Positions 28,501 to 34,256 of a stretch of DNA of 64,000 nucleotides are shown here, one piece after another. This DNA is from Mesorhizobium prunaredense. GTDB taxonomy: Bacteria > Pseudomonadota > Alphaproteobacteria > Rhizobiales > Rhizobiaceae. The translations under genes were made by a program, and so were the position numbers. The number at the start of each line of letters is the position of its first letter. Position 1 is the first letter of the stretch. Location: positions 15,530 through 79,529 of the forward strand of contig NZ_FTPD01000016.1 of NCBI RefSeq assembly GCF_900156895.1. Reading direction: 5' to 3'. The notes below the pieces were generated by a model. The model saw only the letters and a list, made by a program, of their open reading frames with translations. It had not been told where the DNA came from and did not search any database.

Positions 28501-31070
28501 CCAGGCTTGGCATCGGTAAGCTTCAGCTCCAGCTCGGTCGAGCTGATCATTTGATCGATCGTGGCCTTGTTGCCGTTGGCGGTGTGTAGCGAAACGTTTG
28601 TAAAGAGCTCGGCGACCTCCGCGTGCGCGGCCTTTCCTTGTTGGTTGGTTTCCTCGGCACTGGGGCCATCCGGGTTGCTGACAGCAGTCTGGTTGGGATC
28701 GCTGAGCGTCGGCAGGTCTACCTGTTTGTCGATCGCTTCGAGAAGTGACGTCTGGCCCTCCTCGTATTCGGCCCGGGCGGTGCTGGCGCTTTCAAGCGCG
28801 TTGTTGGCGAGGGTCAACCGGCTTTGCGCATCTGCCAGCGTGCCCTTCGGCTCGGGCGGCTTCCAATCCAGTCCATAAGGCGCCAACGCCTCGTCGAGCG
28901 TTGACTCGGCACCCTCCATGGCGTTCTTGAATTCAGGGTCCAGCGCATAGACGTCGAGCTGTGCCGCGCTCTGCGCAGCCTTTGCTTCTGCCTCACCGAA
29001 GTTCGCAATCGCCACGTTCTCGGCTGCGATCGCCTTGGCCACCTCCGGGTCGAACCATTTCCAGCTCCCGTCGACCAGCAATGGCACCCACTTCCCGCCC
29101 GAAGGAGCCGTGGGTGATGGTGGGTTCCCGTACGGACCAACCGACGTGGGGCCACCGTCGAGAGTCGCGCCGGTTGCGTCTTGTCCCCGACCATACAATT
29201 CCATTGCAGCGACCACGGCCTGCTGCTTTTCAAGCGCCTCCGTGGTCAGCTCTGGCGTCGCTCCGCCGAATATGCCGTCCAGCATCGTCTTGAGTATCTG
29301 GTCTTCCTTGGCCTGTTCCGGGTCATTGCTGTTCGGGTTGATGTCCAGCAACAACTCGGCCAACGCTTCCTGCGCGGTGCCGGCCGCGATATCGGTGACG
29401 GCGCCGGTCGTTGCGTTGGTCAGCGTGATGTTGCCGTCCGGCGACGTGGTCATTGTGTAGCCGTTAAACGTCACATTGACGGTGGTGTTGGTACCGCCCT
29501 CGATCACCACGGTTTCCCCGGGATGAATAAGGTCGGGATCGCGCGGAGAGGTGAACAGTTCCGGATTGCTCTCGGCGAGATCCTCCAGCGTCACACCATG
29601 CGCCTCGGCGATGTCGCTCAGATTGTCACCGGGTTGGACCTCGTAATCGATCGGCTCGCCGTCGTTCAACGTCTCGACAATGGTCTCGGTGCGCCGGCCG
29701 TCCTTGTCGACGACGATCGTCGTTTCGGTGTTGTTCTTAGGGTCGACGATGGTGGTGGTCTGCTCGCCGGTCTCGGTGTTGCGCTCGGTGTGGCTGGTCC
29801 TGCCATTGCCGTCGACCGTATCGGTCGTCTCGGTATTCCCCTCGATGGTCGTCACCGAAGTCGAACCGTGTTGGTAATCGTTGTTGTAGGTGACCGTCTT
29901 GCCGGTCTCCGGATCCGTGACGACGATCTGCAGGGTTTCGCCCGAGTCGCCGCCCTGCGTCACCTCGAGGCCGGCGGCGTTCAGCTCGGCGATTACCTGC
30001 TCGGGCGTAAGATCGCTCGCCTCGGCGATTTCTTCGAAGCTCTTGCCCTCGGCAAGCTGGTCCTGGATCGACGGCGCGTCAGAGCCGTCCGCTGCCTGCG
30101 ATTGCGCCAGGATGGTCTCCTCGCCGCCCGGAGCCGTAACCGTGGTTACCGGCAATGCGGGGCCGCCGGCGGGCGTCACCGTCTGCACGGTCGACCCATC
30201 CGGCAGGTTCCTGGTGGTGGTGACGGCGCCGTCACCACTCGTTTCGGTGGTTGTGGTTTCACGGGTCTGGGGATTGGTCGTGCGTTCGGTGACCGCGCCG
30301 TCGCCGAGATCGTCGACGAGCGTGGTCGTGATCGCGCCGGCCTGCGGGTCGACACTGGTGGTTTCCTTGCGGCCGAGATCGTCACGGATCGGCGATGAGG
30401 TCGCCTGCATGTCGGGGCCGGTCTCTTCGGTATAGTAGCCGCCGTGATGATAATCCTGGTTTTCGGTGATCGTGCGGTCTCCAACGGTGATCACCACCGT
30501 GCGTGTGTCGCCGTTGGCATGCTCAGTCGCTACCGCCGTCATGTCGCCGGCATTCAGAGCCGCCACCACATCCTCGGGAGCCAGGCCCTGCTCGTCGGCG
30601 ATGTTGTCGAGGCTTTTGCCGCCCTCGATCGCCTTGAGAATGTCGTTCGCCTTGACTTCGGGTGAAACGTCGTCGGGCCCACCACTGGCCAGCAGGAGGT
30701 TTGGCGCGCCGCCGGAATCCTGCGTCGTGAAAAGCGCCGGCGCGGCGGTGGCGCCGCCATTGCCGTTTGCCGTGGTGACCGCGGCAGGCAGTTCCGGTCC
30801 AGCCTGCGCCGGGGCAGTCGGCTGTGGCGACTGGGCAGTCTGCTGTGGCGCCGGGGCGGTCGGCTGCGCCGTCGTCAGTTCCGCATTGACCTGCGTCAGC
30901 CGCTGGCGGGCGCCCGCGGCCGCGTCGGCCTCGCCCATCTTGTTGGCGAGCCGGATTTCATTTTGCAATTTCGTGGCTTCTGCCTGCAGCCGCGTAATCT
31001 GCTCGGCGTTGGCCTTTGGATCGACCCTGGGAGGCGGCGGCGGCTTGACGGTGTTAATCGGGCGGATCAT
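19488..31070 (-). CDS. Giant modular protein with LysM, ADP-ribosyltransferase-like, octad-repeat and SH3 domains
   Basis: 3,860 residues; the ATG at 31070 has cctcc (GGAGG on the coding strand) seven bases upstream. Order: Pro-rich N-terminus without Sec signal; two related blocks at about 140-215 and 340-425 (EGGKSLDNIADEQGL, AEGKSFEEIAEASDL); LysM at about 477-525; long helical region; three DGxxLWVxPEVA-type units; hydrophobic stretch near 1360-1540; several helical repeats ending in MTPAQ-type motifs (about 2090-2760); an ADP-ribosyltransferase-like domain at about 2934-3070 (Arg2938, Ser2987, Glu3055); 30 octapeptides at 3186-3425; a hydrophobic region to about 3665; an SH3-like domain at about 3715-3800; and a terminal LysM-like module. 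It lies between the two T3SS arms. A secreted effector or toxin is the best inference; secretion is unproven. Confidence 0.9.
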   Translation of the reverse strand: MIRPINTVKPPPPPRVDPKANAEQITRLQAEATKLQNEIRLANKMGEADAAAGARQRLTQVNAELTTAQPTAPAPQQTAQSPQPTAPAQAGPELPAAVTTANGNGGATAAPALFTTQDSGGAPNLLLASGGPDDVSPEVKANDILKAIEGGKSLDNIADEQGLAPEDVVAALNAGDMTAVATEHANGDTRTVVITVGDRTITENQDYHHGGYYTEETGPDMQATSSPIRDDLGRKETTSVDPQAGAITTTLVDDLGDGAVTERTTNPQTRETTTTETSGDGAVTTTRNLPDGSTVQTVTPAGGPALPVTTVTAPGGEETILAQSQAADGSDAPSIQDQLAEGKSFEEIAEASDLTPEQVIAELNAAGLEVTQGGDSGETLQIVVTDPETGKTVTYNNDYQHGSTSVTTIEGNTETTDTVDGNGRTSHTERNTETGEQTTTIVDPKNNTETTIVVDKDGRRTETIVETLNDGEPIDYEVQPGDNLSDIAEAHGVTLEDLAESNPELFTSPRDPDLIHPGETVVIEGGTNTTVNVTFNGYTMTTSPDGNITLTNATTGAVTDIAAGTAQEALAELLLDINPNSNDPEQAKEDQILKTMLDGIFGGATPELTTEALEKQQAVVAAMELYGRGQDATGATLDGGPTSVGPYGNPPSPTAPSGGKWVPLLVDGSWKWFDPEVAKAIAAENVAIANFGEAEAKAAQSAAQLDVYALDPEFKNAMEGAESTLDEALAPYGLDWKPPEPKGTLADAQSRLTLANNALESASTARAEYEEGQTSLLEAIDKQVDLPTLSDPNQTAVSNPDGPSAEETNQQGKAAHAEVAELFTNVSLHTANGNKATIDQMISSTELELKLTDAKPGSPEYTAIEERLEGLQTLQGAAANQVTLAEAYQEYGVAQAEAADLAVTMEPLKQQLLAQAQERNPHHFDWEGYTNGHGDFTGKIKSQDIVEENGQLYVVTVYENATFTDENGDDTNIHKSALTYDLNDEGIREDFRNDALNKQWQEMLASTQDPSAPVCTANANGSQSALDAARSKIVGAQVDQLDAGLRDAKTALVDATTARDQAITGHGRGTVEAPAGTLKPGETAVKIAVNGRDLWVAPEVAAAYEEQGPGAIGDSGKWVQIEMDGQKLWVHPEVAAAEIDRGQAEAEKNQLEDWEENVRPAMVAGRDWYAFSASHPKLLEYGSAEHEAKLKYEYFEEHKDQALAGYQVQLENLYEAGFTGEYETYTPDQLSTAVGQTLGPDASSEDVQKVTEEITDRGGDDAEVKIVPIFSLDGGKESTTALFAIKSGGDEIGYVDSSGKYYSTFDEFQHENRLFSEKGNLVMAKGGDMSLGEDGFSLDELEVADARKVGFWDKATDIGLGIVAGVSTIVSFVPGGQWAIPIAIGSGSILGGKALIKEGDHLLQGGDFDSQSAWNVATGVTAFLPVGAGALRMYGLAKTGLSGGKAFAGGFGMTHMKDASWGIGRFQVNVDKAKYADDVSAFMQSGNKLTAAAWDLDAAAVITGVPLLGKSVQDLVAHGGDMSLLELANAIVGIGVGTVGTGLGGRSLLSNMPGTGGTRSGTFPDSGPQPRAVYEMGPDGVYRPTGEQVMPDPDEIIIDGDVAGETSGQQGAGFGARDDFDNTGAANRPTGPRALPAGGSDGPNPPPPTGGKGDPSGDGQSSRPMVVHEQGTDGVHRPTDKLVFHDPSHPVVEGTVVNVHDEGPSAPGERSDPENPSDRDAQGAREQNVRVPADGDPIVVPPARGDGTTRPAEGGLRLVWDPATKTFTGMPSPNPAEYVYTSGKDPQQTGYLDGARPSDPAVLATPDEVLLQSETETRGAEGTRPLMRYTVGNRHTGEMLVDFNLPEGHRVVAIPEPKAITAAPEPVPAPVELDPSLPVLYLGADGRWTADPNARTEPPAVTDTGHPSRFRPDGTPIINRFSSNPYSFGQTFNAAKAGLRRIGTRYANTEPRYDYPKLGELVDSIYHRPVAQDGVTAGQDIYVEAGGKYLPAKVVVAGPQASMTRDIVPEIVPLGEHATDAGYLGSGQTVERAKRGSITTPNGQNRVNTPAREVHTFDPAKNPEVSHRSALGETLATTLPALPDDAATPAPTWAPEQLQLVGDYLNSLERSSDPVVRDAVTMTRVQLGGRSLPRSGTEMTPAQHHALGEMLNADRNSPFTGSKPAGQLSMNGLTTLQVFSAQGKLPHLSPGEVIDQLGLPSDARLPRGEQFLTAGALPGKARWTDAGRGIVGDYLKTASGSTDPNLAAAANATSPFFKGRATKPGKAVTAAQQDALMQVLQADRGSTWVYGPKLQPGSSFKPAGKLSPEGRYNEKVLSGHDTWTPYLWRQMRGYAANQQKSADPAVQSLAHALENALPASKPRAGTEINSEVPVLLERLLGADNASSWRAPTFFTDAQGVWRSDRATVSWFLQEHEANVLGGPVLNDVVTNGALLAAGWILGPDGRTITLGGSMLGIGLKVPLPSRQVYGELSLKNNGPDGGTGFLLPVHPNDAKGQKLFVNGYRPNFAYDEAAAPSAQWVASAPMLSKNTFQNEKAAGVSVSIFGFSLSGAYVNRTLRYLGGEGGRPGYTHREPGPLSQRAASFWEEAARGGASHYSSEGKVPGFEDRLLYRNYNVMAPFGGGKEPWRGTPAFEGVPRETGAGPLNRLDRKDHGAGLALNYGPLPLTTVELGSVRKDVVPHARTARAHPGSSEGAQKVFSALETSGGRLTPDVLQHLDAYLAEVAASPHDDLRFAGQRVSDVFPELGVAPYPDQFAGGRPDGMSRPAWKALRQQLDQQVRSEMTPTQAHYLNRLLEQDVLHNSPPTPPALGSGPPDGTPPALGLGRSEKTLRIFDENGETATVRYLGTPPKSAENVYVPPADGPQLRGDDPTLAHKSHILHRDPETGEPVVLPWMRGASDDHVPGSLWHPEEGNLPVDGAGDPARPLRGNVGPYVFRADTRAPSEIRDAGGFSPPPPTGIWVDNPQGIVLSNYVLGNTHGRFVGTSQSISGAKAFVSEESRAARQQGYTYLYTLNPSRPRLHVPTEFEAMGRPVSDSMARVDETAIDGSIPWNEVHGWRMMDPDGNFVGEFTRNEDAVAPGGSTQKRPQVILRPADEFWDAPAQAEAPPPPVAEVVGNETPAVTGETPPTENIAAETPTAATWPPAPDRGRAVFDPASGNIISLELPASSAAEPGFAEPVRAPTGPEVRALAADKIAGLTGPQLHAIKPEHIAKLAPEQLAALSPEQVRQLTFDQLAALPPKQLRALGGEQLQAIRPSKLQAVAPGRITGLRPDQVAAFSQEQLAGLTIEQVRKLTPDQIAKLSDQQRNALTPEQVAAMRPAQFSHLNATQFAALDPGLVAARDPATMAKLSPRHVAALTREQLDALTIHQIEALTKQQIAALTPKQLGELSPGQLRKFTPRQFTWMSTEQTNALSVLQMTTYRATHKKVMTPDQTAAVDQALSHARFKENAQLVATFGPMAGSSYAVWQILPPHWAATAAGVSLGVRGVVFSAQSVFQNATANHKPLGRILNAASGASFIFSSPGSAAGLLRGDNVGLNGSFSLGNVVYGTKSALQSIVGRPVLRNVAEHLAGPGYVFGSLLYTAQNLHSPLAATAGALFTVGSAEFWVSAARTDLLNRRAVPRTAEQIDARAKSDARWAVADRIALGVTFGVGMLLFAWDALDDQPWNNTGKTPATDPTAPGDAPSGVDGAPPDENTDQPDPGTQTPPQDFPQLAVMADDGLNLRTQPDGDSTVVTVLQPGTFVEQTAGPATDQSGDAWIPVEGFGPDGEMHSGWVSGDHVEAHPDGSSNAAGRTNPTLEKDGYQWVEVKNGDSIRLIARTHSADVAETVVLNMDHILSPDVIFSGDRIYLPATLVG
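20796..21515 (-). repeat. Thirty tandem octapeptide-coding repeats
   Basis: Within the giant gene, 30 consecutive 24-base units translate to octads with consensus P-x-Q-(L/I/V)-x-x-L-(T/S), examples being PEQLAALS, PDQIAKLS and PEQVAAMR. The period is kept without a single insertion or deletion over 720 bases, although the nucleotide units have diverged. The region encodes residues 3186-3425. Confidence 0.9.
21840..22275 (-). other. ADP-ribosyltransferase-like domain of the giant protein
   Basis: The three motif blocks of R-S-E ADP-ribosyltransferase toxins occur in order: YVFRADTRAPSEIRDAGGF (Arg codon 22257-22259), FVGTSQSISGAKAF (Ser codon 22110-22112) and IPWNEVHGW (Glu codon 21906-21908). 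The position two before the Glu is Trp, where arginine- or DNA-modifying members usually have Gln or Glu. Its target is therefore open. Confidence 0.75.
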
Positions 31071-31159
31071 CAAACAACCTCCGGAGCCGGTCCAGTCCTG
31101 GTTCAGGCAGTCTGCCTGCCGTCAACGCCCCCGCGCCCGACAGTGGAAGCCCCGGAAGC

Positions 31160-32023
31160 TTACCGGGGCGGCTTCCAATAAATGCCGAAAGCAGCGAGTT
31201 GCTCTTCCGACTGTCTTACTCGTTCTGCAGCATTCACGTCAGACTGCGCAGCCGTCAGTGCCGCCAGAATCTCGACGGCGGCGAACGCCGGCGCCATGCT
31301 GCGAAAGAACGACTGCGAATTTGCCGTAACGATGATGGTCTCCCGCGCGATCCGGGCCAGCGGCGACACGCTGCTGTCGGTGATCGCCACCACGCCGACA
31401 CCCTGCCTGGCCGACTGGCGCGCCACGTCAATCGTCGTGCGTTCATAAGGCGACATGCCCACAGCAAGCAGCACATCGCCGCGTCCCGCGCCCCGCAAGG
31501 CATCCAGACCATGTCCGCCCATCTCGCCGACAAGCGTCACCTTGCGGTCGCCGCCAGCCAGAAACGACATGATGTGAACGAAGTGGCTGGCGACCGGATA
31601 GAAGGAGCGCGAGCCGAGACCAAACAGATTGCGTGATCGTGCAAGGAGGTCCGCTGCGGCGATGAATTGCGAGGCATTGCCGTACTCACCCAGGCTTGAA
31701 ACCTGCGCCGCGAGCGTGTCGGCGACAACCCCTGCAGTCGAATATCCCGGATCGCCACCCCGTCGCGCCGGCTCACCGGCGCCTGTCTCACGCAGCGCGC
31801 GCGCATAAAGGCTGCGCATATCCTCATAGCCTTCAAGGCCAAGCCATCGCGCCAACCGCATCATCGTGCTGTGCGAAACGCCGGCCTGATGCGCCTGCTC
31901 GCGCATCGACATCAGTGCGACATCCTTAGGATGGTCCAGCACGAAACGCGCGGCGACCCGCAGCTGCGGCGGCATATTCTCGAACCGTTCGACCAACAGC
32001 TCCGCCAAAGGACCTTGTTCCAT
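31160..32023 (-). CDS. RpiR/MurR-type transcriptional regulator
   Basis: 287 residues. The N-terminal helix-turn-helix of the RpiR family is clear (LRVAARFVLDHPKDVALMSM, HQAGVSHSTMMRLARWLG). A C-terminal SIS sugar-phosphate-binding domain spans about 115-260 (LFGLGSRSFYPVASHFVHI, DVLLAVGMSPYERTTIDVA). The preferred start is ATG at 32023 (MEQGPLAELL). Only 89 bases separate its end from the giant gene on the same strand, so the two may share a transcript. It is divergent from the T3SS right arm. A sugar-phosphate-responsive control of the giant gene or T3SS is an inference from position. Confidence 0.88.
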   Translation of the reverse strand: MEQGPLAELLVERFENMPPQLRVAARFVLDHPKDVALMSMREQAHQAGVSHSTMMRLARWLGLEGYEDMRSLYARALRETGAGEPARRGGDPGYSTAGVVADTLAAQVSSLGEYGNASQFIAAADLLARSRNLFGLGSRSFYPVASHFVHIMSFLAGGDRKVTLVGEMGGHGLDALRGAGRGDVLLAVGMSPYERTTIDVARQSARQGVGVVAITDSSVSPLARIARETIIVTANSQSFFRSMAPAFAAVEILAALTAAQSDVNAAERVRQSEEQLAAFGIYWKPPR

Positions 32024-32223
32024 TCTGCCATACCCCATTTACCCCGATGGCAAGGTTACTCCTCCAATGATGGCAATGCAACAGTTGGACCCGAACTGGT
32101 TCATATATTCCAAGTGGACTTTCATTTTCGATCACGCTGCCTTAAGCTGCTTTCGCAACCTGCCGGATCGCTTCGACGTGATTCCGGAGTTTGTAACTTG
32201 AATGGTCCCTCAAGGAGACAATG
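32024..32223. promoter_or_regulatory. Divergent promoter region of rpiR-type gene and T3SS right arm
   Basis: About 200 bases, AT-richer than the flanks, that must drive the rpiR-giant gene unit leftward and the right arm rightward. An aaggag ribosome site stands at 32213-32218 before the first right-arm gene. No tts-box was recognised. An imperfect pairing, tccaa (about 32064) with ttgga (about 32086), was seen but is too weak to call an operator. Confidence 0.4.
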
Positions 32224-32403
32224 ATGGCTACCCCTCCCATTACGTCCGGCGCTGCCGGGTCGCCGGAACAGAACCTGGACAAGATGATCAAGCATCAGGA
32301 GCGCATGTTTAGCCTCGAGATCACAAAAGAGATCGCGAAGTCCCAACATGACATGCTGATGAGCACCGCGAGGACGCTCGGCCAGTCGGCCGAAAAGGCC
32401 TAA
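32224..32403 (+). CDS. Small T3SS-locus protein, possible needle or pilus subunit
   Basis: 59 residues. aaggag lies six bases before the ATG at 32224 (a second ATG directly upstream at 32221 is spaced less well). The N-terminal 15 residues are Ser/Gly/Pro-rich and flexible. The rest is one amphipathic helix (LDKMIKHQERMFSLEITKEI and onward). There is no Cys, Trp or Sec signal. Size, helix-rich C-terminus and place as first gene before sctD are those of SctF-type needle proteins, which are otherwise missing here. The sequence is too divergent to assign outright; it could instead be a chaperone. Confidence 0.5.
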   Translation: MATPPITSGAAGSPEQNLDKMIKHQERMFSLEITKEIAKSQHDMLMSTARTLGQSAEKA

Positions 32404-32515
32404 GGCGGGATTCTCGAACCATGCGCCGCCGCAAACACCCGGCGGCGCACGTCCACGGCTTTCGATGCCGTTGTCGGGCTGCGTCTGAATTGTCATCGGC
32501 GGGAGATGAAGTGGC

Positions 32516-33490
32516 ATGAGAGGCAAAGATTGGGCTATCGGCAAATATCGGGATGCGGCGGCCCGCACCCCGGCATCGCGACATTCCGTTGCGCTCAGCG
32601 TAACGCACGGTTTTCACGCCGGCGCCCAACTCAGCCTGGTCGCGCCTCTGTATACGGTCGGCTCCAGCACCGAGTCGGACGTTGTTCTCAGGGACGCCGG
32701 CATCGCTCCGGTCCACGCAAGATTGCGGCGCAAGGGCAGCCAGATTGAAATCGAAGCTGTCGGCGGCCATGTCACGCTCGCCACCGGCGAGATCATCCGT
32801 GAAGGCCAAGGCAGCCGCTGCAAGCTGCCGCTGGCGATAAGCGTCGGCGATGCCCATATCCGGCTGGTCAACCCGGAACGCCCGCCGAATCGCTGGTCTG
32901 TTTCCAATCGCCCCCTCCTGGTCGTGGGCAGCGTTCTCTTTGCCGTTTTCGCTGTTTCCATCGCCGCCAATGGGTTCTCCTTCGCCGAGTCCGACAGTGG
33001 CAAAAAGCTATCCGCTCAAGTCGATAAACCGATCACAGTGGCCTTCGCCGGCGAGGCCGGGCAGAGTGTTGTGGACGATTCATCGCCGACACCCAGCACC
33101 ACCGAGGCGGAACGCCAGCTCAAGCTGCGCCTCGAGCAATCCGGCATCAGCACATTGGCGGTTCAGCAATCACCTGGACGGCTCGTGGTCTCGGGCATGA
33201 TCGCCAATGACAAGAATGGTGCCTGGACCGAAACGCAATCCTGGTTCGACCAGGCGTTCGGCGCGCACATCACCCTCGCCTCCAATGTCATGGTCGGCAA
33301 CGCCGAGCAGGCGCCGCGCCTGAGGCTGCAGGCGATCTGGTACGGCGAGCGGCCCTATGTCATCGCCACCGACGGCGCACGCTATCATGAAGGCGCATTC
33401 ACCAATGACGGCTGGACCGTCAAACGCATTGGCGAGACGGAACTTCTCCTGACCAAGGGCGGCGCCACGGTCGCGCTGAAATATCCGTGA
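32516..33490 (+). CDS. sctD: T3SS inner-membrane ring protein SctD
   Basis: 324 residues with the SctD plan. There is a cytoplasmic FHA-like domain (about 25-120, including LYTVGSSTESDVVLRDAGIA and VHARLRRKG), one membrane helix (about 138-160, LLVVGSVLFAVFAVSIAANG) and a periplasmic part with ring-building-like repeats (about 195-324). It is shorter than many SctD proteins (380-440), having room for only one or two periplasmic ring domains. The stop overlaps the next gene's GTG (GTGA), indicating coupling. It pairs with SctJ to make the inner-membrane ring. Confidence 0.85.
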   Translation: MRGKDWAIGKYRDAAARTPASRHSVALSVTHGFHAGAQLSLVAPLYTVGSSTESDVVLRDAGIAPVHARLRRKGSQIEIEAVGGHVTLATGEIIREGQGSRCKLPLAISVGDAHIRLVNPERPPNRWSVSNRPLLVVGSVLFAVFAVSIAANGFSFAESDSGKKLSAQVDKPITVAFAGEAGQSVVDDSSPTPSTTEAERQLKLRLEQSGISTLAVQQSPGRLVVSGMIANDKNGAWTETQSWFDQAFGAHITLASNVMVGNAEQAPRLRLQAIWYGERPYVIATDGARYHEGAFTNDGWTVKRIGETELLLTKGGATVALKYP

Positions 33491-33921
33491 ACCGCCGGCT
33501 TGAAGGGCCGCGGTTCGATACGGCAAGGATTGATACAACCGGCCGCGAGGTGCGGCAGGCGGAAGGCGTGCATGGTCAGGCAATCAACCGCCGGCGGATG
33601 AATGGCGTCGACAAGGCCGCAAGCCGTGCTCAGGGGACCAGATCGGCCGCTGGCACGCAAAAGCCAGGAACAGCGGAATTCCAGTCCTCTCGGGGTACGG
33701 CTGGCGAATCGCTCGACGAGGCGCTCATCAATTTCGTCATGCCCGCTATTCCCGAGCCAGCCATCCTGCGTCGTTCGGTACCCATTCTCCAGCATTTTGT
33801 AGCGCATCTGGTTCCCGGCCTTGAGGGTGGCGAGCAACTCAAGACACTTGCCAGAACGCTGATGGAGGATGAAATCGAGCGTCATCGCGATCTGCTTGGC
33901 CGGATACAGGAAGGAATCTAA
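33487..33921 (+). CDS. Unknown T3SS-locus protein
   Basis: 144 residues beginning at a GTG that overlaps the sctD stop by four bases. The first 75 residues are polar, Arg/Gly/Ser-rich and probably disordered. The last 70 form helices (EALINFVMPAIPEPAILRRS, LEGGEQLKTLARTLMEDEIE). No signal peptide or membrane span. I do not recognise the family. Position between sctD and sctV and the disordered-then-folded layout would suit a length regulator, chaperone or gatekeeper, none of which is otherwise found, but nothing in the sequence decides this. Confidence 0.6.
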   Translation: MNRRLEGPRFDTARIDTTGREVRQAEGVHGQAINRRRMNGVDKAASRAQGTRSAAGTQKPGTAEFQSSRGTAGESLDEALINFVMPAIPEPAILRRSVPILQHFVAHLVPGLEGGEQLKTLARTLMEDEIERHRDLLGRIQEGI

Positions 33922-33923
33922 AC

Positions 33924-34256
33924 CTGACTGATCCGCATGAAACAGTGCATCTGCTGCATGTCCTGGGCTATCTCTACGGGTGTCACGGGCAGGCAAAGCG
34001 GGGCGCGGCCTACCTGCTTATCGCGGCGCAGCTGTCGCCGGGAAATGCCGGCGTTCTGCGCACGCTGGCGCATCTGCTCATACTCGATGGCGAAGCGGAC
34101 AAGGCGCTTGCCACCATTGCCAGGCTGGAGACGCTGGAGGGAATGGACCACCCGACGCTAGCGTTGCTGAAGAGCCGCGCGTTGCTTGTGGCCGGCCGTA
34201 AGGCCGAGGCGCACAATGCCTTGCGGAGCTTCCTATCGCATCGAGCCGCCGAATGA
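33924..34256 (+). CDS. TPR-like T3SS protein (Y4yS-like), probable CTG start
   Basis: About 110 residues forming two to three tetratricopeptide-like helical pairs (LHVLGYLYGCHGQAKRGAAY, LAHLLILDGEADKALATIA). Such a small TPR protein precedes sctV in rhizobial T3SS loci and resembles class II chaperones. The regular sequence starts LTDPHETVHLL at CTG 33924, with aggaa nine to ten bases upstream. The first GTG in frame (33945) would cut into the first helix and no ATG is available. The gene ends with ATGA overlapping the sctV start. Confidence 0.6.
   Translation: MTDPHETVHLLHVLGYLYGCHGQAKRGAAYLLIAAQLSPGNAGVLRTLAHLLILDGEADKALATIARLETLEGMDHPTLALLKSRALLVAGRKAEAHNALRSFLSHRAAE

Noticed and set aside
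19845..31329. Many long plus-strand open frames opposite the giant gene (for example 19845-21230, 26940-28589 and 29181-30398)
   Set aside because: They are antisense shadows of a high-GC gene. Their translations are Arg/Gly-rich with no domain logic, whereas the minus-strand frame contains coherent domains and repeats.
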